Source: Alphaproteobacteria bacterium HGW-Alphaproteobacteria-18 (GTDB lineage Bacteria; Pseudomonadota; Alphaproteobacteria; Caulobacterales; Hyphomonadaceae). From it: a stretch of DNA of 64,000 bases. Both the position numbers and the translations under genes were made by a program. Position 1 is the first letter of the stretch; every line of letters starts with the position of its first letter. Below the pieces are notes generated by a model. That model searched no databases. It saw only the letters and a program-made list of their open reading frames with translations, and was not told the origin of the DNA. Positions 44,824 to 53,348 of this stretch are shown piece by piece. The stretch covers positions 1 through 64,000 of the forward strand of contig PHEH01000008.1 of NCBI GenBank assembly GCA_002841155.1, read 5' to 3'.

Positions 44824-45414
44824 GTGAAACGCGCGTTCGCCCTGTTTCTTCTGTTTTTTTGTTCGCTTGCGCCTGCGGCTTTTGCCGTCGTCCTCGATCC
44901 ACACCAGATCATCCGGCAGGAACTGCTGAATGCCGGTCTGACCGCGCTGCGGGACAAAGCACCTGACGCGAGCAAAACCGGCCGGCTTGTCATCGTCGAC
45001 TATGCCAAACACTCGCGCGAAGAGCGGTTATATGTCGTCAATCTGAAAACCGGGGAGGTGTCAGCCTACCGCACCTCCCACGGTCTGGGCTCCGATCCCG
45101 ATCATGACGGCTATCTCGACCGTTTCTCCAGCGTTCCTGGGTCGCAGGCGAGCCCCAGGGGCACTTTCCGCATTGCGGAAGAATACCGGGGCAAACATGG
45201 CCGGTCTGTGCGTCTTGATGGGCTTGATGAGGAAAACCGGACCGCTCGCGACCGTGCCATCGTCATCCATGCCGCCAGCTATGCCGAGCCTGAACACCTT
45301 GCCCGCTATGGCAAGCTTGGCCGCTCCAATGGCTGCATCGTGTTTTCAAAGGCCGATCTCGCCCGGTTTCTCGACGAGGTTTCTGAAGGCACGCTGATAT
45401 TCGTCGGCAAATGA
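44824..45414 (+). CDS. L,D-transpeptidase catalytic-domain protein
   Basis: 196 residues from GTG 44824 (GGAGAAG leader; other starts have none). Signal peptide of about 23 residues (KRAFALFLLFFCSLAPAAFAV). The YkuD_2-type domain has HGLGSDPDHDGY, ASPRGTFRIAEEYRG and the catalytic pair: His in IVIHAASY and Cys in GRSNGCIVF. Such periplasmic enzymes cross-link or remodel murein. Length is that of the short group. Confidence 0.9.
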   Translation: MKRAFALFLLFFCSLAPAAFAVVLDPHQIIRQELLNAGLTALRDKAPDASKTGRLVIVDYAKHSREERLYVVNLKTGEVSAYRTSHGLGSDPDHDGYLDRFSSVPGSQASPRGTFRIAEEYRGKHGRSVRLDGLDEENRTARDRAIVIHAASYAEPEHLARYGKLGRSNGCIVFSKADLARFLDEVSEGTLIFVGK

Positions 45415-45466
45415 CGCGGCCTATTCCTCTTGATTATTCCCGCGCGGCAAGGCTAAACCGCCGCCC

Positions 45467-45715
45467 ATGACCGATACACCGCCCGACCGCCTCTCGATTT
45501 ATCCCGATAGCCCGTTCTACGACTATGACGTGCTCGCGCGCGGCATTGGCGTGCGCTTTCGCGGCGAAGAGAAAACGACCGTCGAGGAGTATTGCATCTC
45601 CGAAGGCTGGATAAAGGTCTCCGCCGGCAAGGCCGTTGACCGCAAAGGCCGCCCGCTTCAGCTGACGCTGAAAGGCCCGGTCGAGGTCTGGTTCAAGGAA
45701 GAACCTGCGGCCTGA
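45467..45715 (+). CDS. DUF3297 family protein
   Basis: 82 residues, the usual length of DUF3297. PPDRLSIYPDSPFYD at the start and RGIGVRFRG with EGWIKVSAGKAVDRKG are the family's conserved blocks. A small, charged, probably cytoplasmic protein. Some copies have been annotated as glutathione peroxidase without evidence. It lies 52 bases after the transpeptidase, on the same strand. Confidence 0.88.
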   Translation: MTDTPPDRLSIYPDSPFYDYDVLARGIGVRFRGEEKTTVEEYCISEGWIKVSAGKAVDRKGRPLQLTLKGPVEVWFKEEPAA

Positions 45716-45755
45716 GCCGCGCTCTGGATTTGGCAGTCTGCATTCGCGTGATGAC

Positions 45756-45803
45756 GCGGGGTTCGACATCCCCGCACCGTTACCCCCCTTCGGGGGGGAT
45801 GAC
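45756..45803. repeat. two hairpins downstream of the DUF3297 gene
   Basis: Hairpin 1: GCGGGG (45756-45761) with CCCCGC (45770-45775). Hairpin 2: CCCCCC (45783-45788), loop TTC, GGGGGG (45792-45797), ending in GGATGAC. Read on the minus strand, hairpin 2 begins GTCATCCC, the same outer end as the repeat family at 20.4 and 54.1 kb. They may also act as a termination region for the DUF3297 gene. Confidence 0.55.
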
Positions 45804-45862
45804 AGGACACGCCATCTGTCAGACACTACATGGTGACCTGCAAACCTGACGGGGAGTCAGCG

Positions 45863-47266
45863 ATGTTCCGTGCCCGCCTGATTTTCAGTCTTCTGGTCCT
45901 GGCTGTTCTCGCATTCTCAGCACGGGCGGAGACCGAACCACAGGCGCTGCTGGACCGGGGTATGGCGCTCGGCAAGGCGGGCGACGTCAACGCTGCCTTC
46001 CCACTTATAAAATCTGCCGCCGAAGCGGGGATCGCCGAAGCACAATTCACGCTGGGCACGATGTACACGCATGGTCAGGGCACGGCGCAGTCGAAAGCCA
46101 CTGCGCGGGAATGGTATGCCAGGGCCGCCGCGCAGGACCATGTAGAAGCAATCTACAATCTCGGCCTGCATCATGATCAGGGCCTCGAAATGGAGCCTGA
46201 CCGGGCCGCGGCCCTTGCCTATTTCGAACGAGCCAGCGCGCTCGGCCATGCCGAAGCGTCCTACAATGCCGGACATATCTTCTTCATGGGAGACGGCGTC
46301 GACAAGGATATGGCGCGGGGCTTTTCCTATTTCGAAACCGCCGCGAAAGGCAATCTGGGCAACGCCTATCAGGCTCTGGGCTGGGCTTATGAATTTGGCC
46401 TCGGGACTGAGCAGAATTATGCCCTGGCCAGCACGAATTATGCGAGCGCCATGCGCAACGGCGCGCTTTATGCCAGCTTTTTCCGGGCTGACCTGCACAC
46501 CAAGATGAATGATGAAGCCCTCGAACACCTCAACGCGGGTGACATCACCGAAGCCATGCGGCGCTACGATGAATCCTGCGCCGCCTTTTCAGGCTTCGGC
46601 TGTTACAATGCCGGCGTCATCCGTCTCGAAGGGCGCCACGGCGTGGCCAAGGACATCCCCCGCGCGCTCAACCAGTTTCGCGATGCCTGTCTTTTCGAAA
46701 GCACGTGGGGCTGCCGCGGCCATGCAAGCGCGGTTCTGTTCCTGCCCGGCACGCCGCACAAGGCCGATATCGCTATGGCCGCCGCGCTGATCACCGAGGA
46801 ATGCGAAGGCGGCGACCAATCCCAATGTCTGAACCTCGCCTATATGAAATACTACACCCGCTTTGGCATGACTGACGCGGAAGGCGCGCTCAGCCTGCTC
46901 GGCACGGCCTGTTACACCCATAACTACCAGCCTGCATGCCAGCCGCATATGGACCTTTACAACGACAAGATCGCCCAGAACCCGCTTCCCTCCGCGCCGC
47001 GTCAGCGCGGCGCCCTGGAGAACGCGCTGAACAAGGGTCTCGATGCGCTGGCAGGCGGCCTCAAGGTCTGGGGAGAAGCTGCGGCGGCGGGGTCTGGCTC
47101 GTACTCATATGGCAGCTCTGGCTCAGGCAGCACGACGACCTACAACCAGATGAGCACCTATCAGACCCAGCAGGACAGCCGCGACTTCAACAATTATATC
47201 AACCGTCTGAACGCTTACGGTTCCGCCTATGCCGCAGGATGCCGGCCGGGCAATCCGTATTGCTAG
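45863..47266 (+). CDS. Sel1-repeat secreted protein
   Basis: 467 residues with a signal peptide (VLAVLAFSARAET). At least four Sel1-like repeats occupy about 30-210 (AAEAGIAEAQFTLGTMYTHGQG, then similar units with LGLHHDQG and AGHIFFMGDG); a second set from about 230 carries paired Cys, as in secreted Sel1 proteins stabilised by disulphides. The C-terminal 80 residues are Ser/Gly/Tyr/Thr-rich and low complexity, ending with two Cys in GCRPGNPYC. Probably a protein-protein interaction factor in the periplasm. The start at 45863 follows GGGGAG. Confidence 0.9.
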   Translation: MFRARLIFSLLVLAVLAFSARAETEPQALLDRGMALGKAGDVNAAFPLIKSAAEAGIAEAQFTLGTMYTHGQGTAQSKATAREWYARAAAQDHVEAIYNLGLHHDQGLEMEPDRAAALAYFERASALGHAEASYNAGHIFFMGDGVDKDMARGFSYFETAAKGNLGNAYQALGWAYEFGLGTEQNYALASTNYASAMRNGALYASFFRADLHTKMNDEALEHLNAGDITEAMRRYDESCAAFSGFGCYNAGVIRLEGRHGVAKDIPRALNQFRDACLFESTWGCRGHASAVLFLPGTPHKADIAMAAALITEECEGGDQSQCLNLAYMKYYTRFGMTDAEGALSLLGTACYTHNYQPACQPHMDLYNDKIAQNPLPSAPRQRGALENALNKGLDALAGGLKVWGEAAAAGSGSYSYGSSGSGSTTTYNQMSTYQTQQDSRDFNNYINRLNAYGSAYAAGCRPGNPYC

Positions 47267-47269
47267 TTG

Positions 47270-47929
47270 CTAGCTCTCGGCCTCAGGCCCCAGCATCTCT
47301 TCGCAATGCACCACATGCTGGGCGCGTATCTGGTCCAGCGCGCGATGGATCATCGCCCGGCCCTTGTCATACATCAGCTCCAGTGTGATGCCCCGCAGGG
47401 TGAGGATCAGTACGCGCGCATGCACCGTACACGCCTCAACATCCTTCACGCCCGCCGCCAAAGCGGTCGCGCGGGTATCCTGGTCAATCTCCGCCTCGAT
47501 GCGCGTCGCCACCGGCCGCAACGCCTCAGCAAGCGCTCCATCCCAGCGCGAGGCCAGCAGCGCCTCGGTGACGGCGGCGCCTTCCGGGATCTTCTGCGTC
47601 TCCCAGAACAGGTCACACATCGCGCGGTACTGCGCCTGCGCGCCCGGCAAATCGCGCATCCGGTCGCGCGTATGCGCCATCATGATTTCCATCGCCGCCT
47701 CAACCGCCGCCGAGATCAGCGCGATCCGTGTGGGAAACTGATGCAGGACAGATCCCCGGCTGACACCGGCCCGCTCCATCACCGCTTCGATCGAAGTGGC
47801 GGCATAGCCCTTTTCGCATAGGCATTCGATGGCGGCCTGGATGAGCTGACGGCGCGTTTCCTCGCCGCGCCGGGTCGTCCGGCGCCGGGCGGAAATATCG
47901 TGCCCCACAGCTTGCGTTCGATTCTGCAT
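47270..47929 (-). CDS. TetR-family transcriptional regulator
   Basis: 219 residues. The N-terminal TetR helix-turn-helix is clear (RRQLIQAAIECLCEKGYAATSIEAVMERAGVSRGSVLHQF-type region, residues about 25-65); the ligand domain follows. It is divergent from a cupin-SDR-MDR operon, with a perfect 16-bp palindrome between them. It most likely represses that operon and itself. ATG at 47929 chosen as first in frame with a plausible TetR N-terminus; the longer frame is hydrophobic and unlikely. Confidence 0.9.
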   Translation of the reverse strand: MQNRTQAVGHDISARRRTTRRGEETRRQLIQAAIECLCEKGYAATSIEAVMERAGVSRGSVLHQFPTRIALISAAVEAAMEIMMAHTRDRMRDLPGAQAQYRAMCDLFWETQKIPEGAAVTEALLASRWDGALAEALRPVATRIEAEIDQDTRATALAAGVKDVEACTVHARVLILTLRGITLELMYDKGRAMIHRALDQIRAQHVVHCEEMLGPEAES

Positions 47930-47982
47930 CACAGACAAAATAAGGCCCCCACAAAAGCGGATCGTCAACCGGATCGCACAAA

Positions 47983-47998
47983 TAGTCAATATTGACTA
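47983..47998. promoter_or_regulatory. 16-bp perfect palindrome, TetR operator
   Basis: TAGTCAATATTGACTA is perfectly symmetrical and lies 54 bases upstream of the TetR ATG and about 106 bases before the best ribosome site of the divergent operon. It is A/T-rich in a GC-rich genome, as expected at a promoter. Confidence 0.75.
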
Positions 47999-48103
47999 AT
48001 TGGGGCAGCATGGTACCGATTGGGGTAACAGCTGCTCCGCCGGGCGCAGCGCCGGAGGCCCCAGAGAGCCCAGACATAGACCACCGGCCAGGAGGAAACA
48101 ACA

Positions 48104-48639
48104 ATGACAACAGCTGCCGCAAGGGAACCGTCTGCCAGCACCAGCGCGGGCTCGAAATCTTCCGTTTTGCTTCAGCCCCCACGCTGGACGAGACCGGGCA
48201 TATGGAAGTCGCCGACCTCAATGAAGACATGCAGGCCGGCATCGGTGGCGCGCTGGAGGCAGGCTTTGCCGAGGGCAATGCCGTCAAGACCCTCTTCTCC
48301 CGTCCCGGCTTCAGCCTCACCTATGCCTGGTTCAAGAGCGGCTTCCCGCTCCCTCTGCATACGCACAATGCCGACTGCCTCTACTATATCGTCGCCGGCA
48401 CGCTTCAACTCGGCACCGAAACGCTGGGGGCAGGCGACGGCTTCTTCATCGGCGCGGGCAAGGCCTATCGCTACACGCCCGGCCCGGACGGCGTTGAAGT
48501 GCTTGAGTTCCGCAGCGAAGAAAACTTCGACATCAAATTCATGGCCAAAACCCTGCCCGCCTGGGCCAAGATCACTGATGTGATCAAGGAACGCCGCCCG
48601 GCCTGGGCCACCGAAACCCCGCCCAGCGCAGCCCGCTGA
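48104..48639 (+). CDS. cupin-domain protein, apparently frameshifted near its start
   Basis: The only strong start (GGAGGAAAC, ATG at 48104) is in a different frame from the conserved cupin. In the cupin frame the core has PLPLHTHNADCLYYIVAGT, with two His metal ligands, and GDGFFIGAGKAYRYTPG; the protein-like sequence starts around 48150 (LEIFRFASAPT). A shift of one base between 48104 and about 48180 would join the two. Alternatives are a start at ATG 48202 (145 residues) or ATG 48010, which almost abuts the operator. First gene of the TetR-divergent operon. Function unknown. Confidence 0.65.
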
Positions 48640-48652
48640 CCCGAGGCCGCCC

Positions 48653-49441
48653 ATGACCCGCAAGAGATTTGAGAACAAGGTCGCCGTCATCACCGGCGCG
48701 GCCTCCGGCATCGGCGCCGCCACGGCCCGCCTTCTTGCCCGCGAGGGCGCGCATGTCGTCCTGGCAGACATCAACGACAATGGCGGCAAATCCATCGCCG
48801 CCGATCTTGGCCCCACGGCCATGGCGGTGAAATGCGATGTCTCCAGCGCCGCTGACATGGAGGCCCTGATCAAGGCCGCTGTGGAACGTCACGGCCACAT
48901 CGACATCCTCTTCAACAATGCCGGCATCGGCAGCTTTGGCACCAGCGTCGAAGTTCAGCCAGCAGACTGGGAGCGCGTCATCGCGATTGATCTGCACAGT
49001 GTCTATTATGCCTGCCATTTCGCCATCCCACATATGCCCCGGGGCAGCGCTATCGTGAACACGGCGTCCATCTCCGGTATGGGCGGGGATTATCGCTTTT
49101 CGGCCTACAACGCCGCAAAGGGCGCGGTGATCAACTACACCCGCGCCCTTTGCGTGGACCATGCGCGCGATGGCATCCGCGTGAACGCGATCTGTCCTGG
49201 CCTTGTTGATACGCCGATCACGGCCGGTGTGCAGCAGTTGCCCGGCCTGCGCGAAGACTGGCTGAAACGCATTCCGATGGAGCGCGCCGCCCAGCCTGAA
49301 GAGATGGCCAATGTCGTGGCCTTCCTGGCCTCAGACGATGCGTCTTATGTCTCCGGCGCCATCATCGTCGCCGATGGCGGAACCACCGCCCATACCGGCC
49401 AGCCGGAAGTGGCAAGGTTCGCGCTGCCGCCCGAAAACTAG
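48653..49441 (+). CDS. SDR-family NAD(P)-dependent oxidoreductase
   Basis: 262 residues. TGAASGIGAA (about 15-24), NNAG (89-92), Ser in TASISGM, YNAAKG (YxxxK) near 153 and ICPGLVDTPI. The coenzyme loop ADINDN has an acidic residue after strand 2, favouring NAD. Second gene of the operon, 13 bases after the cupin. Works with the MDR enzyme next to it on an alcohol/ketone substrate not identified. Confidence 0.93.
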   Translation: MTRKRFENKVAVITGAASGIGAATARLLAREGAHVVLADINDNGGKSIAADLGPTAMAVKCDVSSAADMEALIKAAVERHGHIDILFNNAGIGSFGTSVEVQPADWERVIAIDLHSVYYACHFAIPHMPRGSAIVNTASISGMGGDYRFSAYNAAKGAVINYTRALCVDHARDGIRVNAICPGLVDTPITAGVQQLPGLREDWLKRIPMERAAQPEEMANVVAFLASDDASYVSGAIIVADGGTTAHTGQPEVARFALPPEN

Positions 49442-49465
49442 AACGAAGATATCAGGACACAGACC

Positions 49466-50527
49466 ATGCGCGCCGCTGTTCTTCAGGGTAAAACCATTCG
49501 TATCCGGCAGATGCCGGACCCGTCGCCTCTGGCGGGCCAACTCCTTGTCCGCCCCCTCTTCACCGGCATCTGCGGCAGCGATCTCAGCGCCCGCAAGCAG
49601 ATGGCCGCGATGGCCGAAAGCTTGCCGCCCGAAGCGCAGGATCAGATGCCCGCGATCATCCCCGGCCATGAGTTTTCCGCCGAGATTATCGGCATTGCGC
49701 CGGGCACGGACACCCCGCTGAGGCCGGGCGACATCATCACCGGCCTGCCCTTCACCCACACGCATGAAGGCCCCCAGACCATCGGCCTGTCGCCCGGCCA
49801 TGGCGGTGGCCTGGCAGAGCTCTCCTGCATGGATGCATGCCGCAGTTTCCGCATTACCGAAAGCGTGCCGCATGATCTAGCGGCGCTGACAGAGCCCCTC
49901 TCTGTCGGCCTTCACGCCGCCAATCTGGCAAGCCGCAACCGGGCGCCCAATGTCGTCATCGGCTGTGGGCCGGTGGGCCTTGCCGTTATCCTCTCCCTCA
50001 GCCTGCAGGGGCGGGGGCCGATCCTGGCCGCAGACTTTTCCGCCGCGCGCCGCAGCGCCGCAGCGCAGCTCGGCGCGGACATTCTGATCGACCCGGCAGA
50101 AGGTTCGCCCTTCGACCGCTGGGGCGATCTTGCCCTTGCCCCCTATCCGATGTCGCCCCTACTGGAGCGAGATTTCTGCGGTCTGCCGCCCGGCGCCAAC
50201 ATCTTCGAATGCACCGGCGCGCAGGGCATGATTGATCAGGTCATCAAGGGCGCCCCGCCGCACAGCCATATCATTGTGGCCGGCGTCTGCCCGCATGAGG
50301 AAAAGCTGACCCCGCTGGACGGTATCCTCCGGGAACTGACACTGGAATTCAGCTTCGCTTACCGCCCCGAAGAATTCGCCGCCGCCCTCGCGATGATCCA
50401 GGCGCATCCGGATAAAGCCGCCCGCTTCATCACCAGCCGCCAGCCGCTGGCCAATACCGCAGCGGTGTTTGACAGCCTCGCGAGTAGTCCCAGCGAGATC
50501 AAGATCCTGATTGATCCCAATTCCTGA
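49466..50527 (+). CDS. zinc-type medium-chain alcohol dehydrogenase
   Basis: 353 residues of the MDR family. The catalytic zinc ligands are visible: Cys in GICGSDLSA (about 36) and GHEFSAEI (about 68), with Glu in LTEPLSVGLH (about 151). The four-Cys structural zinc lobe is absent. The coenzyme motif is VVIGCGPVGLAVIL. This resembles the threonine-dehydrogenase/sorbitol-dehydrogenase side of the family. Third gene of the TetR-divergent operon. Confidence 0.9.
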   Translation: MRAAVLQGKTIRIRQMPDPSPLAGQLLVRPLFTGICGSDLSARKQMAAMAESLPPEAQDQMPAIIPGHEFSAEIIGIAPGTDTPLRPGDIITGLPFTHTHEGPQTIGLSPGHGGGLAELSCMDACRSFRITESVPHDLAALTEPLSVGLHAANLASRNRAPNVVIGCGPVGLAVILSLSLQGRGPILAADFSAARRSAAAQLGADILIDPAEGSPFDRWGDLALAPYPMSPLLERDFCGLPPGANIFECTGAQGMIDQVIKGAPPHSHIIVAGVCPHEEKLTPLDGILRELTLEFSFAYRPEEFAAALAMIQAHPDKAARFITSRQPLANTAAVFDSLASSPSEIKILIDPNS

Positions 50528-50580
50528 AGCACCGCCGAACGCACCGAACGGCTCATCCTGAGCGTTGCATTCAGATATGA

Positions 50581-51870
50581 CTAGCTGAGCGCCCGCCAGC
50601 CGATGTCGCGGCGGCAGAAGCCTTCCGGCCAGGTGATCGCGTCCACGCCCGCATAAGCCCGGTCGACCGCCTCGCGCAGGGTGGCACCGCTGGCGGTGAC
50701 GTTCAGCACGCGCCCGCCCTTGGCGACGAGCTTTCCGCCTTCGGCAATGTCCGTACCCGCATGGAAGACAGTGACGCCTTCGAGCGCGCCAGCGGCTTTC
50801 ACGCCTTCGATGACGGTGCCCTTCTGATAGCTGCCAGGATAGCCGTTGGCGGCGAGCACGACAGTGGCTGTGGGTTGGAAGGTGTCCAGCTCAAGCAACG
50901 CCTCAAACGCCGCTTCGGCGCCTTTGAGGCCGCCGGTTGCCGCCACCAGGATCGCCGGGACGATGTCGCCTGTGAGGCCCTTCATCAGCACCTGGCATTC
51001 AGGGTCGCCGAAGCGGGCGTTGAACTCCACGACCTTGGGGCCTTCGGCGGTGACCATGACGCCGATATACAGCACGCCCTGATAGGGCATCCCGTCCCTG
51101 GCCATGCCGCGCAGCATCGGCTCGGCAATCTCGCGCTTCACCCGCGCCATGATCTCTTCACTGACGACCGGGGCGGGGGCATAGGCGCCCATGCCGCCGG
51201 TATTGGGGCCGGTGTCGCCATCGCCGACGCGCTTGTGATCCTGCGCGGCGGGCAGGTAGAGGGCGCCGTCGCCATCGGTGATGACGAACACGCTGGCTTC
51301 CTCGCCATGCATGAATTCCTCGATCACGAGCGTTGCGGAGGCATCCCCGAATTTGCCCGACAGCATCTCGTCAATTTCTGCCTCGGCCTCTTCCAGCGTC
51401 TGCGCGATCACCACGCCCTTGCCCGCTGCTAGGCCATCGGCTTTCAGCACATAAGGCGCGCTCATCTTGCGCAGGAAAGCCTTCGCCGGGGCGGGCTCGG
51501 TAAACTCGCCATAGGCGGCCGTCGGCACGCCGTATTTCGTCATCCTCGCCTTGGAGAAGGCCTTGGAAGCTTCCAGCTGGGCGGCCGATTTCGAAGGGCC
51601 GAACACGTCAAAGCCACGGGCGCGCAGGATGTCAGACAGGCCGAGCGCGAGGGGCGCTTCGGGGCCGATGACAATCAGATCCGGCTCCATCTGAAGGGCG
51701 AGCTTGATCAGCCCGTCAACATCATCGGCGGCGACATCGAAACACGGGCCAATCTCGTCCATGCCGGGATTGCCGGGCGCGCAATGCACAGCGTCCACCA
51801 GCGGCGATTGGGCCATTTTCCATGCGAGGGCGTGTTCACGGCCGCCCGAACCGATCAGGAGTATGTTCAT
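50581..51870 (-). CDS. purD: phosphoribosylamine-glycine ligase
   Basis: 429 residues, standard length. It makes GAR from phosphoribosylamine, glycine and ATP in purine synthesis. ATP-grasp fold: N-terminal NILLIGSGGREHALAWK, KADGLAAGKGVVIA (about 143), the signature NTGGMGAYAP, and FNARFGDPE (metal-binding). Single gene, divergent from xseA over 42 bases, so the two promoters must overlap or lie inside the genes. Confidence 0.97.
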   Translation of the reverse strand: MNILLIGSGGREHALAWKMAQSPLVDAVHCAPGNPGMDEIGPCFDVAADDVDGLIKLALQMEPDLIVIGPEAPLALGLSDILRARGFDVFGPSKSAAQLEASKAFSKARMTKYGVPTAAYGEFTEPAPAKAFLRKMSAPYVLKADGLAAGKGVVIAQTLEEAEAEIDEMLSGKFGDASATLVIEEFMHGEEASVFVITDGDGALYLPAAQDHKRVGDGDTGPNTGGMGAYAPAPVVSEEIMARVKREIAEPMLRGMARDGMPYQGVLYIGVMVTAEGPKVVEFNARFGDPECQVLMKGLTGDIVPAILVAATGGLKGAEAAFEALLELDTFQPTATVVLAANGYPGSYQKGTVIEGVKAAGALEGVTVFHAGTDIAEGGKLVAKGGRVLNVTASGATLREAVDRAYAGVDAITWPEGFCRRDIGWRALS

Positions 51871-51912
51871 GGGGCGGCTTGATGCGCTGAGCAGGGCATG
51901 GGATCAAGCCCC

Positions 51913-53310
51913 ATGCCTGACTCGCCGACGACAAATCAGCCTGAACTCACCGTTTCGGAGCTCGCCGCGAGCCTGAAGCGGACGATCGAGACCAATTATG
52001 ACCAGGTGACCGTGCGCGGGGAGCTCGGCCGGGTGACGATTGCCAAGTCCGGCCACATGTATGCCGACCTGAAAGACGACAAGGCGGTGCTCAACACCAT
52101 CATGTGGCGCGGGCAGGTCGACCGGCTGACCTTCCGGCCCGAGGAAGGCCTGGAAGTCGTCGCGACGGGGCGCCTCTCCACCTATGAGGGCCGCTCGGCC
52201 TATCAGATGATCGCCAGCACGATGCGGCCCGCCGGGGCGGGCGCGCTGATGCAACTCCTTGAAGAGCGTAAGAAAAAACTCGCCGCAGAAGGCCTGTTCG
52301 ATCAGGTCCACAAGAAGCCAATCCCCTATATGCCCCGCACCATCGGGGTGATCACATCGCCCACCGGCGCGGTCATCCGCGACATTCTCCACCGCATTCG
52401 CGAGCGGTTTCCCGTCCGCGTTATCGTCTGGCCAGCCCTTGTGCAGGGCGAGCAGGCCGCCGCCCAGGTGACCGCCGGCATCCGGGGGTTCAATGCCATG
52501 ACCGGCGCCAATCGCCCCGATGTGCTGATCGTGGCGCGGGGTGGCGGGTCGATTGAAGACCTCTGGCCGTTCAATGAGGAGGTGGTCGTGCGGGCCGCTT
52601 TCGAGAGTGAAATCCCTTTGATTTCAGCGGTTGGGCACGAGACCGATACCACCCTCATCGACTATGTGTCCGACCGAAGGGCGCCGACGCCGACGGGCGC
52701 CGCCGAGATCGCCGTGCCGGTGCGCACCGAGCTGATCCTCAGCATTGAGGAGTCCGGCCAGCGCCTGAAACGCGCCCTCACCCGCGCCCTTTCCCGGGCC
52801 CACGACAAGCTCGGCTCTGCCCGCCTGCCCCGCCCGGAAAGTCTTTTGCAATCAAAGCGTCAGCGGCTTGACTTTGCCTCCGCCAGCCTGCCCCGCGCCG
52901 CCCTCGCCCTGACCCAGAAAGCCCGCCTCCGCCTCTCGCGCCTGCAGCTTTCCCCCTCGACCCTGCGGGCGGAAATCCGCGGCCAGCGGCAGCGCCTGCG
53001 CGACACCGCCGTGCGCGCCCGGCCAGCCCTGATGCGCCTGATCGAGCAGCGGCGCAGCGCGCTCAGCGCCGAAGGCAAGCTTCTCGAAACGCTGTCATAT
53101 CAGGCCACATTGAAGCGCGGATACGCCCTCGTCCGGGACAATTCAGGACAATTGGTGCGCAATTCGGGACAAGCCGGGACACTTTCGGTCATCCGCGTGA
53201 CCTTCGCGGACGGCGATGTCACCGCCGTGCCCTTCGATGGCGAAACGCCCCCGCCGGCGCCCAAGAAATCCGCCGCCCGCCCCAAAGGGGGTCAAGGCAG
53301 CCTCTTCTGA
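51913..53310 (+). CDS. xseA: exodeoxyribonuclease VII large subunit
   Basis: 465 residues. N-terminal OB-fold domain (TVRGELGRVTIAKSGHMYADLKD region), then the catalytic domain (GVITSPTGAVIRDI, DVLIVARGGGSIEDLWPFNEE, AVGHETDTTLIDYVSDRRAPTP) and a long coiled-coil C-terminal part. Exo VII degrades single-stranded DNA with XseB, whose gene is not in the window. The start at 51913 gives the conserved N-terminus; ATG 51898 is an alternative. Confidence 0.97.
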   Translation: MPDSPTTNQPELTVSELAASLKRTIETNYDQVTVRGELGRVTIAKSGHMYADLKDDKAVLNTIMWRGQVDRLTFRPEEGLEVVATGRLSTYEGRSAYQMIASTMRPAGAGALMQLLEERKKKLAAEGLFDQVHKKPIPYMPRTIGVITSPTGAVIRDILHRIRERFPVRVIVWPALVQGEQAAAQVTAGIRGFNAMTGANRPDVLIVARGGGSIEDLWPFNEEVVVRAAFESEIPLISAVGHETDTTLIDYVSDRRAPTPTGAAEIAVPVRTELILSIEESGQRLKRALTRALSRAHDKLGSARLPRPESLLQSKRQRLDFASASLPRAALALTQKARLRLSRLQLSPSTLRAEIRGQRQRLRDTAVRARPALMRLIEQRRSALSAEGKLLETLSYQATLKRGYALVRDNSGQLVRNSGQAGTLSVIRVTFADGDVTAVPFDGETPPPAPKKSAARPKGGQGSLF

Positions 53311-53348
53311 GCCCCGGCCTCCGCCCCGCACTCCAAAGCCCCCCCGCC

